From: Balneolaceae bacterium
Lineage (GTDB): Bacteria > Bacteroidota > Rhodothermia > Balneolales > Balneolaceae
Reading direction: 5' to 3'
NCBI GenBank assembly: GCA_009711805.1
Contig: VEMX01000065.1
Span: 1-50,567, forward strand
DNA length: 50,567 nucleotides
The position numbers and the translations under genes are program-made. Position 1 is the first letter of the stretch; each line of letters starts with the position of its first letter. Shown one piece after another: positions 43,676 through 50,567 of the stretch. The notes under the pieces were generated by a model, which was not told where the DNA came from, ran no database searches, and saw nothing but the letters and a program-made list of their open reading frames with translations.

Positions 43676-44491
43676 TTGGCTGATACAATCAGCATTTTTT
43701 TTATTGGTGATATTGTAGGTGATGCCGGCTTGGAATTGTTAGATACTGTACTTCCCGGCCTTATTCAAAAGCATGAACCTGATTTTGTGATAGCCAATGG
43801 GGAAAACTCTCACCAGGGCTTTGGCATCAACAGAACGATAATAAAAAACCTGCATAAACTGGGCATACATGTTATAACGGGAGGCGATCATTCTTTCGAC
43901 AAGTGGAAGGTGTTCGATTATATGCGCGAAAACAAAGAAATACTTCGGCCTCTTAACTATCCCAAAGGCAACTCCGGGCTGGGATACGGTATCTATGATA
44001 TTCCTGGCAAAGACAAGAAGATTGGGGTACTCAACCTACAGGGCCGCACTTTCATGAAGGCAATTGACGACCCTTTTAATACAGCCGATTGGGCCCTTGA
44101 ACAAATCCGGAAGGAAACTAACATCATATTGGTGGATATGCATGCTGAGGCTACCGCAGAAAAAGTAGCTATGGGCTGGCATGTAGATGGGAAAGCTTCT
44201 GTTCTGGTTGGCACACACACTCATATTCCAACCAATGATGCCCGAATTTTCCCCGGGGGCTTAGGATATGTAACCGATGCCGGCATGACAGGCTCCTTTA
44301 ATTCTGTGATTGGAATGAGTAAAAAGGTAGCCATTAAACGGTTTATGACCGGTGTACATCAAAAATATCAATCTGCTTCGGGAGATAATCATATGTGTGG
44401 CGTACTTGCAAAGGTAGATACAGAATCTGGTAAATGCGTTCATATTGAATCCCTGATATACCCAGAGTTTAATCATTCATCAGAAGGATAA
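43676..44491 (+). CDS. YmdB-like metallophosphoesterase (TIGR00282 family)
   Basis: A 271-residue calcineurin-like phosphoesterase of the YmdB family, whose studied members hydrolyse 2',3'-cyclic nucleotides and influence biofilm and motility. Metal-binding motifs: GDIVGDAG, IANGENSHQGFG, HVITGGDHSFDKW, LVDMHAEATAEK, GTHTHIPT. Relatives usually have a GNH motif; here it is GDH, an Asn-to-Asp change at a metal/phosphate site. The start is TTG at 43676 with AGGAG 5-6 bp upstream. The stop overlaps the lolD start by one base. Confidence 0.9.
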   Translation: MADTISIFFIGDIVGDAGLELLDTVLPGLIQKHEPDFVIANGENSHQGFGINRTIIKNLHKLGIHVITGGDHSFDKWKVFDYMRENKEILRPLNYPKGNSGLGYGIYDIPGKDKKIGVLNLQGRTFMKAIDDPFNTADWALEQIRKETNIILVDMHAEATAEKVAMGWHVDGKASVLVGTHTHIPTNDARIFPGGLGYVTDAGMTGSFNSVIGMSKKVAIKRFMTGVHQKYQSASGDNHMCGVLAKVDTESGKCVHIESLIYPEFNHSSEG

Positions 44492-45183
44492 TGGCGTTTG
44501 ATAATTTTATTCTTGAAGCTTCTGATTTATATAAAAGCTTTCCAGGGGGGCCTAATAAACCCGCCCTCGAAGTACTTAACAGCCTTTCTATCCAGATTCC
44601 GGAAGGAAGCATAACCTCGATTATTGGATCCAGCGGAAGCGGAAAAAGCACCCTCCTTCATATATTAGGTGGATTGGATCAGCCCGATAAAGGAACTATA
44701 AGCTGGAACGGTACCGACATCACCACACTCGATTCGGACGAGACCGCAGAAATACGTAATAGCTTTACCGGTTTTGTCTTTCAATTTCATCACCTGCTGC
44801 CAGAATTTTCTGCGCTCGAAAATGTGAGTATGCCTGCATTAATAAAAGGGGTGGAAAGTACTAAAGCATTTGAACGCGGCCGCTCCCTCCTCGATCGTTT
44901 TGGTATATTGGAACGGGAAGATCACCGGCCTGCCCAACTTTCTGGCGGCGAGCAGCAACGTGTATCTATGGCACGAGCGCTTATGAACAATCCCCGGTTA
45001 ATACTTGCAGACGAACCCACTGGCAACCTGGACGATGACAATACCTCCGTGATCCTTGATCTTTTATATGAATTAAGGGAAACCGATGGAGTCTCAGTGC
45101 TGCTCATTACTCATGAGAAATCTATTGCAGAAAGATCAGACCGAATCCTGGAACTCAAAAACGGGGTATTACATCCACTTTAA
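44491..45183 (+). CDS. lolD: ABC transporter ATPase, LolD-like
   Basis: A 230-residue ATPase with Walker [11 protein letters not shown] loop [18 protein letters not shown], signature [15 protein letters not shown], Walker [13 protein letters not shown] and H loop LITHEKS. The [10 protein letters not shown] segment and overall sequence place it in the MacB/LolD group; LolD powers release of lipoproteins from the inner membrane. The partner permease LolC/E is not adjacent. Last gene of the pheST-zapA-ymdB run, coupled to ymdB by TAATG. Confidence 0.88.
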   Translation: MAFDNFILEASDLYKSFPGGPNKPALEVLNSLSIQIPEGSITSIIGSSGSGKSTLLHILGGLDQPDKGTISWNGTDITTLDSDETAEIRNSFTGFVFQFHHLLPEFSALENVSMPALIKGVESTKAFERGRSLLDRFGILEREDHRPAQLSGGEQQRVSMARALMNNPRLILADEPTGNLDDDNTSVILDLLYELRETDGVSVLLITHEKSIAERSDRILELKNGVLHPL

Positions 45184-45253
45184 TGTTTTGTGAATTCATA
45201 AAACAGTGATATTTTTCAGCCCTTAAAATTATATCAGTACAACCAACAAAATT

Positions 45254-45937
45254 ATGTCGAACAGACTTTCAAAAGAAGAATTGGAAACCGATCCGCTCAT
45301 TGAAAATTATAATAGAGCGGTTGGCTTCTACCATGACAATAAAACAATTTTACTTTCTCTAATCGTAGGTCTTGTAGTTATTATCGGTTCCCTGGTAGGC
45401 TACAGGTACTATGCAGACTCTCAAGAGCAGAAAGCTCAACACTTATTGGCTACTGCTCAAAATTATTACGATCAGGGCGACTATGAGAGTGCGTTGAAGG
45501 GGAATGAATTTGAACTTACATACGGTTTCCAGCAAATTGCAGATGAGTTCTCAGGAACTAACGCAGGAAACCTCGCCATTTACTTTGCCGGTGTTTCCAG
45601 TTTTAAACTTGGCAACGTAGAAGGAGCCATCAACTATGTTAGCCGGTATGATGTACCTGAGGGAATATTAGGAGTAGGTCCTGTTTCATTCCTTGGCAAC
45701 TTATACGAAGCCACCGGAGATTATACTCAGGCTGCAGAAACTTATGTTCAGGCGGCAAACTGGGATGTTAATGAATCCACCACTCCTTTCAACCTCTTGA
45801 AAGCAGCCCGGGCCTATTACAAAGCCGGAAATACCGCCCAAGCATCTGAGCTAACTTCCAAAATCATTGACGAATATGCCAATAGCACTGAGCTTTCAGA
45901 AGCTAAAAAAATACAAGGTATGTTAGCGGCAAAGTAA
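45254..45937 (+). CDS. Membrane-anchored TPR protein (YfgM-like)
   Basis: A 227-residue protein with a cytosolic N-terminal tail, one transmembrane helix (residues 32-52, TILLSLIVGLVVIIGSLVGY) and a C-terminal domain of tetratricopeptide-like helices (AQNYYDQGDYESALKG, FAGVSSFKLGNVEGAINYV, GNLYEATGDYTQAAETYVQA, AARAYYKAGNTAQASELTSK). This is the layout of YfgM-type proteins associated with the Sec translocon. It follows lolD by 70 bp and ends in a terminator. Confidence 0.8.
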   Translation: MSNRLSKEELETDPLIENYNRAVGFYHDNKTILLSLIVGLVVIIGSLVGYRYYADSQEQKAQHLLATAQNYYDQGDYESALKGNEFELTYGFQQIADEFSGTNAGNLAIYFAGVSSFKLGNVEGAINYVSRYDVPEGILGVGPVSFLGNLYEATGDYTQAAETYVQAANWDVNESTTPFNLLKAARAYYKAGNTAQASELTSKIIDEYANSTELSEAKKIQGMLAAK

Positions 45938-45962
45938 CCAATCTCATTACTACTTTTTTATC

Positions 45963-45990
45963 AAGGCTTTCCTGTATAGGGAAGCCTTTT
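45963..45990 (+). terminator. Intrinsic terminator of the TPR gene
   Basis: 10-bp stem AAGGCTTTCC (45963-45972) / GGGAAGCCTT (45979-45988, one G-T pair), loop TGTATA, then TT and an AT-rich tail. It lies 25 bp after the stop codon. Confidence 0.75.
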
Positions 45991-46094
45991 CTATATCCCT
46001 TTGCCGCATAATTTTCTGGCTGTTCATTTTTTTAAAATTCATATCATTTTTTTTGGTATGCTTAGCCCAGTAAATTCAAACTCACTTAACTTAG

Positions 46095-47435
46095 ATGACT
46101 CAAAAGAAACAAAACCTTCAGCTGGCCTTCATTGTAGTAACCGTTCTCTTTTTCATGTGGGGGTTTATCACTGTACTTGTAGATGCCTTAATCCCCCGAC
46201 TCCGTGATGTATTCGAGTTGTCTTATTTTGAGGCGGGTTTAGTCCAATTTGCCTTTTTCACTGCCTACTTTGTCTTTTCTATACCAGGAGGTGCCCTAAT
46301 CTCAAAAATTGGCTATAAAAAAGGAGTGGTTGCCGGCCTGCTTATGATGGGAGTTGGTTGCCTCCTCTTTTATCCTGCAGCCTCATTTCGGGTATTCCCC
46401 ATTTTTTTGATGGCTATGTTTGTACTGGCCGGTGGTATCACCATTTTGCAAGTAGCGGCCAATCCCTATGTAGCGGCCCTTGGCCCTGAAAGCACCTCTT
46501 CGAGCCGTCTCAACCTTTCTCAGGCCTTTAATTCGCTGGGAACTACTATAGCTCCCCTGGTTAGCGCCGCATATATCCTGAGCAATAATGTAATGTCTTC
46601 GTCCGAAATTAAGCAGCTCAATGAAGTGCAACAAGAAACCTATTATGCTTCAGAAGCTTCAGCTGTGCAAGGGCCATTTATGGTATTGGCTGCAGTACTT
46701 ATTGTGCTTGCCATCCTCTTTGCCCTCTTTAAGCTCCCCAAAATCCTGGAAGGCGATGAACATAAAAGCGGAAGCTACCGCAGTGCCTTCAAAAGCAAAC
46801 ATCTGATGTTCGGTGCTCTTGGAATTTTTCTATATGTGGGTGCAGAAGTTGCCATAGGCAGTTACCTGGTTAATTATTTTCTCTCCCTGGATGTAAAAAG
46901 CATTGTAGATGCCAGTCCCCTTATGGAACGCATTGCCAACACCCTTTCTACTATATTTTCTGATGCGGATCCTTCGCAGATGACCGCTGCTCAACTTGCA
47001 GGTACCTATGTGTTTTTCTACTGGGGAGGTGCCATGGTTGGGCGTTTTATCGGCTCTGCCATCCTTCAGAAAGTAAAATCTGGAAACCTCCTGGCTTTAT
47101 ATGCCATCATTAATATAAGTTTACTTGTCATCAGTATAAGTACGGGCGGTTTGGTTGCCATGTGGTCGGTGTTGTGTATTGGATTGTTTAATTCCATCAT
47201 GTTTCCAAATATTTTCACCCTGGCCATCCGCGGGCTTGGGCAAAATACCGCTCAGGGGTCTGGCATCTTGTGTACAGCCATTGTAGGGGGAGCTATTATT
47301 CCTCCACTATTTGGTGCTGCCGCCGATCAATTTGGACTGCAACTGGCACTTATAGTGCCCGCCATATGTTACCTCTACATCATGTGGTATGGTGCATCAG
47401 GATCTAAGTTGGATGTGGAAGAAGTTCCGGCTTAG
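46095..47435 (+). CDS. Sugar MFS transporter, FucP/GluP family
   Basis: A 446-residue protein with about 12 transmembrane helices. The first helix VVTVLFFMWGFITVLVDALI and the ANPYVAALGP motif in helix 4 are typical of the fucose:proton symporter and glucose/galactose transporter (FHS) family; LNLSQAFNSLGTTIAPL is also characteristic. It imports a hexose or deoxyhexose across the inner membrane. The sugar cannot be read from sequence. It is convergent with the PLP enzyme gene with only 7 bp between stops. No sugar-catabolic gene is alongside. Confidence 0.92.
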   Translation: MTQKKQNLQLAFIVVTVLFFMWGFITVLVDALIPRLRDVFELSYFEAGLVQFAFFTAYFVFSIPGGALISKIGYKKGVVAGLLMMGVGCLLFYPAASFRVFPIFLMAMFVLAGGITILQVAANPYVAALGPESTSSSRLNLSQAFNSLGTTIAPLVSAAYILSNNVMSSSEIKQLNEVQQETYYASEASAVQGPFMVLAAVLIVLAILFALFKLPKILEGDEHKSGSYRSAFKSKHLMFGALGIFLYVGAEVAIGSYLVNYFLSLDVKSIVDASPLMERIANTLSTIFSDADPSQMTAAQLAGTYVFFYWGGAMVGRFIGSAILQKVKSGNLLALYAIINISLLVISISTGGLVAMWSVLCIGLFNSIMFPNIFTLAIRGLGQNTAQGSGILCTAIVGGAIIPPLFGAAADQFGLQLALIVPAICYLYIMWYGASGSKLDVEEVPA

Positions 47436-47442
47436 TCTGCCA

Positions 47443-48708
47443 TTAAATGAGGGACTTGACGGTATGGAGGAATTGATCCAGTTCCTCTTTAGAGTTATAG
47501 ATATGCGTTGAAATCCGAATCGCATCCAGATTGCTCTCCGGAACAATACGGATGCGATAACCTTCTTTACTGACAGTCTGAGCAAATTTTTTATAATCCC
47601 ATTGGTGTGGTTTAAAAGTAACCATACATATTCTGGAAGCGGATTCCTCTGGGGTAAGTATATCTAAGGATGAAGACAGCTCACTCAATCCATCATACAG
47701 ATATTGATTCAATTCCCGGACCCTTTTCTCTATCTTTTCTTTTCCTATTGATGTGTGATATGCAGCTGCCGCCCTCACTGCTTCATACATTGGGGAACTC
47801 TGAGTTCCATAATCATAACGATGGGCAGTAGGTACATAGCCATCTAAATGAGGAGGATCACTGTATAAATCCCATCCGGTATCCGAATAACCTCCTACGT
47901 GATAAGCCTGCAGAGTATCTAGTAACTCCCTTTTAACATACAAAAAACCTGAGCCCGCAGGACCTAACATCCACTTGTGGCAACAGCCGGCATAAAAATC
48001 ACATCCCAGTTCTTTTAAATCCAGGTCAAGGGTTCCCGGACCGTGGGCTCCATCAATTGCAGTATATATATTGTGTTTCTTTGCCAATTCAACAACTTCC
48101 CTTATGGGGAACAGAAGTCCGGTAGTGCAAGTGATATGCGGCAGTGCTATAACCCTGGTCTTGGGAGTTATAAGAGCTTTAAGACCTTCCAGGTTAGCCT
48201 CTTGTGTATCGGCGGGTTCAAAAGGCTTCAGCTTTATGTTATGCAATTTTGCACGGTTCAGCCACGGTAAAGCATTACCAACATGCTCATGTAGTGAAAT
48301 TATAACTTCATCTTCTTCCTCCAGCGGTATCCCCCAGGTCATAATATTTATCCCTTCTGTGGTATTATGGGTTAGGCTAATTTCAGATGAATCTACCCCG
48401 GTAAAATCAGCCAGCTGTTCTCTGGCCTTTTGGGTGTGGCCATATTCCCCGGTTGTGTTCGTCTTCTCCATGGAATTCATCAAAGCATCGGAAACAGGCT
48501 TTGGCGAAGGACCAAACGTACCGTTGTTCAAATAGACCCGGTCTTTCGTAAGCGGAAATGTATCTCTGACAGAATCCCAAAAATCATCTCCCTCCAAAGA
48601 AAAATCTATTTCATTTTTTGGTGTATGCAAGGTGTTTAAGGGAGATGAAAGAGCAGGAACCGCAAGCCCCATAGAAAGTTGTTGAAGGAAAGAGCGTCTG
48701 GTAGTCAT
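47443..48708 (-). CDS. Tat-exported aminotransferase class V-like PLP enzyme
   Basis: A 421-residue protein starting MTTRRSFLQQL with the twin-arginine signal motif (RRSFL) and a short hydrophobic stretch up to about residue 25. The mature part is an aminotransferase class V fold similar to isopenicillin-N epimerase/cysteine desulfurase-like enzymes: YLNNGTFGPSP, THNTTEGIN, DGAHGPGTLDLDL and the PLP-lysine motif CCHKWMLGPAGSGF (Lys245). Export of a folded PLP enzyme by Tat fits the cofactor's need to be inserted before export. Substrate is unknown; candidates are epimerase, lyase or desulfurase activity on an amino acid in the periplasm. Confidence 0.88.
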   Translation of the reverse strand: MTTRRSFLQQLSMGLAVPALSSPLNTLHTPKNEIDFSLEGDDFWDSVRDTFPLTKDRVYLNNGTFGPSPKPVSDALMNSMEKTNTTGEYGHTQKAREQLADFTGVDSSEISLTHNTTEGINIMTWGIPLEEEDEVIISLHEHVGNALPWLNRAKLHNIKLKPFEPADTQEANLEGLKALITPKTRVIALPHITCTTGLLFPIREVVELAKKHNIYTAIDGAHGPGTLDLDLKELGCDFYAGCCHKWMLGPAGSGFLYVKRELLDTLQAYHVGGYSDTGWDLYSDPPHLDGYVPTAHRYDYGTQSSPMYEAVRAAAAYHTSIGKEKIEKRVRELNQYLYDGLSELSSSLDILTPEESASRICMVTFKPHQWDYKKFAQTVSKEGYRIRIVPESNLDAIRISTHIYNSKEELDQFLHTVKSLI

Positions 48709-49213
48709 AAGGTGATCTTAACAATTGGTTGTATCTAAATAAACAAAAATATGAACTCAAAATAACCCTGATTTTCTTTATTCTGATCCGGAAAATGTGG
48801 ATTCTAATCTTGAAGCGAGTCAAGAGCCCTCTATATATATACATTGATCTTTTCAGTTTTGAGCGAAGCGGATGGAACAGGAACACTCGTTATCAAGGCT
48901 GTCATCCCGAATGCCCCACAAAAGCTATAGCCATCGGTAGTAGCACAGAGGGATCTCAAACCTTGAACTACCTGCCATGTTGTTTATTTGAAACCCTTCC
49001 CTTGGTTAACGCCATATGGCACAATAGAAGGGAGATGAATCTCCTTATGATCTGCTTCTACACAGTTCTCTCACCCGGGATTGCATCCGGAGCTTCAATA
49101 CTTATTGTCCCTATGTTTAGAGGTGCATAAATCAAATGTTACCAAGTAGGGATGCCATCTCATTGATCTTTTCAGATTTGAAGCGTTAATCATTCTGGAT
49201 GTTCAATTCTGCC
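48709..49213. other. Gene-free stretch with REP-like motifs
   Basis: About 500 bp with no credible gene. Two reverse copies of the motif CGCTTCxxxxxTGAAAAGATCAA are at 48844-48872 and 49163-49185; related forms occur in the valS-uvrD gap. A common TGTCATCCCGAATG sequence is at 48899-48914. A small GGAGAT/ATCTCC inverted repeat sits near 49031-49044. Confidence 0.4.
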
Positions 49214-49495
49214 CTACTCACCTATCTTAAGCCAAAAGAAACTTGGGCGGTAGCTGTGGGGATAATTCAAAATGTCATTGAAATAATCCATGGTAATGGT
49301 ATTGTAGCTGATCAGTAATTCCTTCTCGGTTGATAATACAGGATGGGCTTTGGCATTATAGGGAATAATGCCCGGGGGCTCTGACAGTTCGGGCACCTTC
49401 CTGATTTTCTGTATGGGACCAAACGGACCGTGGGGTGAATCACCTATGCGGATGGCTGTATACTCCCTCCCATGAACTACAAACGCCTCTTGCCG
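49214..49495 (-). pseudogene. 3' fragment of a DUF4185/DUF5005-like gene
   Basis: Minus-strand frame open from 49495 to a TAG at 49214. It reads RQEAFVVHGREYTAIRIGDS, then PHGPFGPIQKI, PGIIPYNAKAHPVLS, ELLISYNT and YRPSFFWLKIGE. The LLISYN ... YRP-x-F end resembles the last strand of DUF4185/DUF5005-type beta-propeller proteins of Bacteroidota. A TGA precedes the fragment and no start or N-terminal body is seen, so it is a truncated relic. Confidence 0.5.
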
Positions 49496-49585
49496 TCATT
49501 AAGGGCAAGCTTGAATTGTTCCCCACCTGACGCAAGCGTCCGCTTGTGCCTGCATAAGCCCATTACATCAAAATATACTTTAATA

Positions 49586-50126
49586 TCAATAGCACAGTTC
49601 CACCTCAATCAGCCCCGGTTTTCCATAGTAGTTACGTGCACTGCTGTACATCCAATGCTCAGGACTTTCTACATATCCTGCTTTTACCGGGTTATAATGT
49701 ACATATTCCAGTTTCTGGTCAATGATCTTATTCGAAGATAACTCTACTGGGTGATTATGTTGCTGCCACAACTGCCAGTCTTTATTGTTTCCGTTCTTGT
49801 TACCTGCCCTCCTGAACATCCACTGCATCCATTAACGCCGGCTTTCATAAGGGTAGTCCCGGATTTCCTCTTTTATTCGTCGGGAAGTATAGCTTTTCAG
49901 GTCACGCAGTATATCCTGCATATTTTTATCCCTTGTTGCCATGATCAAATGGACATGACTTGGCATGATACACCACGCATACAAGATTAACCCTTTGTGG
50001 TTCGCGCAATGCTTCAGGCTTTCAACATCGCTGTAATGAGCTCTTGTAAATACATCAATCCAATGGACTGTGGCAAAGCTGACGAAGTAAGCCTGGGTTT
50101 GATCCAGGAATATATTTTCTACTCAT
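49586..50126 (-). pseudogene. REP-associated tyrosine transposase (Y1/IS200-like), broken
   Basis: Starting at the ATG at 50126, MSRKY is followed by a frameshift near 50105-50112 after which the proper frame reads LDQTQAYFVSFATVHWIDVF, then AHYSDVESLKHC, YAWCIMPSHVHLIM (the HxH metal site) and DILRDLKSYTSRRIKEEI (probable catalytic Tyr). An in-frame TAA at 49832-49834 interrupts the gene, after which WMQWMFRRAG and YVHYNPVKAGYVESPEHW and a YSSARNYYG end complete the family profile to 49586. RAYT enzymes mobilise short palindromic REP elements. With a frameshift and a stop this copy should be inactive. Confidence 0.85.
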
Positions 50127-50226
50127 TGGTTTCTTTTTAGCAGTTAGACCAGTGAACAGGCTATTCCTTACAGATCAATGGGTACTTCCCCAAACAGTGT
50201 GTCTACCGGTAGCATAAAAAATTGTA

Positions 50227-50443
50227 TCATCTTAAAATATGGTTGTCGATTTTATAAGAGACTATTTCAAATTCCATTAAATCAGCATTGGTAAGAGCCA
50301 GACCAAATAGGTATTCCCCATCTTCAGTTACAGCAATATGCGCTAATGGTTTATCGACAGTAAATTCAGAAACCTCTACACCTTCCCAATTGAAAACTCT
50401 GATTTTTTTTGATAATGCCCTCCACTCTATTACATCACTTCTA
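50227..50443 (-). pseudogene. C-terminal fragment of a TolB-like 6-bladed beta-propeller gene
   Basis: The minus strand reads SDVIEWRALSKKIRVFNWEG, then VEVSEFTVDKPLAHIAVTED and GEYLFGLALTN, ending EFEIVSYKIDNHILR at a TGA (50227-50229). The I-(R/K)-V-F-(N/D)-W-E-G ... L-(D/K)-(K/R)-P-(L/I)-x-x-(I/F)-AV-(T/D)-E-(D/E) pattern is typical of the last blade of 6-bladed propeller proteins of Bacteroidota. The reading frame is cut at about 50443, where the IS630-type element appears to begin. The upstream part lies beyond the element, if it exists. Confidence 0.6.
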
Positions 50444-50567
50444 GTGTCAAGTCAAGTATGTAATGTCGGTATAAAGTTGTATCTTAAAAGAAACTGCTAT
50501 GACTTCCTACCATGTCACTCTTACCGACCAAGAACGCTCCCAGCTTGAGGCTATAAAATCCAAGGGA
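50444..50567 (+). mobile_element. Left end of an IS630-type insertion sequence (partial)
   Basis: A transposase start at 50499 is preceded by GTGTCAAGTCAAGTATGTAA at 50444-50463, which looks like a terminal inverted repeat, and a TA dinucleotide at 50442-50443, the expected IS630/Tc1 target. The element runs off the right edge, so the other end and target duplication cannot be checked. Confidence 0.6.
50499..50567 (+). CDS. IS630-family transposase, N-terminal fragment
   Basis: The last 69 bases encode MTSYHVTLTDQERSQLEAIK then SKG, matching the K-Y-x-V-x-L-(T/S)-x-x-E-R-x-x-L start of IS630-type transposases, just before their helix-turn-helix domain. The gene continues beyond the window. 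The catalytic DDE domain is not visible. Confidence 0.75.
   Translation, partial: MTSYHVTLTDQERSQLEAIKSKG

Noticed and set aside
48071-48535. 154-residue plus-strand open frame inside the PLP enzyme gene
   Set aside because: Lies wholly antisense to a gene with clear catalytic motifs; Ser/Cys-rich shadow translation.

Overview
The window looks like a chromosomal segment from a moderately AT-rich bacterium of the Bacteroidota / Balneolota-Rhodothermota group, most likely a free-living Balneolaceae-like organism (inference). The pointers are atpD-atpC standing apart from any other ATP synthase genes with a very short epsilon subunit, a DUF5723-like barrel, signal peptides ending in AxAQ, few Shine-Dalgarno sites, a possible TAnnTTTG promoter, and a thrS-infC-rpmI-rplT-pheST order. 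No rRNA, tRNA or CRISPR array was seen.

Region 1 (1-11.7 kb) is an extracellular-appendage island. First come two paralogous sets of type IV-pilus minor-pilin-like genes (PilW-like + PilX-like, then PilV-like + PilW-like + PilX-like) and a small secreted protein. Then come four secreted DUF4402-type beta-sandwich proteins that all end with a penultimate tyrosine, a periplasmic PapD-like chaperone and a 1179-residue outer-membrane usher. This reads as a chaperone-usher fimbria built from DUF4402 subunits. The usher carries three SPOR-like repeats at its C-terminus, a fusion I do not recognise from described ushers. A strong terminator hairpin lies between the presumed major subunit and the chaperone. 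This is the best candidate here for an undescribed system.

Region 2 (11.7-25.2 kb) alternates housekeeping genes (atpC/atpD on the minus strand, rsmB, valS, uvrD/pcrA, an outer-membrane barrel gene) with long gene-free stretches full of dispersed repeats. These include inverted GC-rich hairpin elements at 12.1-12.2 kb, a long inverted repeat at 15.04-15.12 kb, a possible short terminated transcript ahead of rsmB, a GxxExxY gene remnant jammed against valS, and two long direct-repeat pairs (152 bp and 188 bp) between valS and uvrD.

Region 3 (25.2-36.3 kb) has lon, a translationally coupled cutC-beta-mannosidase pair, a CopD-like membrane protein, an orphan antitoxin-like gene, thiL and a multi-PAS histidine kinase without a response-regulator neighbour.

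Region 4 (36.4-46 kb) is a dense plus-strand run: thrS, infC (apparently with an ATC start), rpmI, rplT, terminator, pheS, pheT, a coiled-coil protein, zapA, ymdB-like phosphodiesterase, lolD-like ATPase and a membrane-anchored TPR protein.

Region 5 (46-50.6 kb) has a FucP-type sugar transporter convergent with a Tat-exported PLP enzyme. It then becomes a graveyard of gene fragments: the 3' end of a DUF4185/DUF5005-like gene, a broken REP-associated tyrosine transposase, and a beta-propeller fragment cut by an IS630-type element that runs off the right edge.
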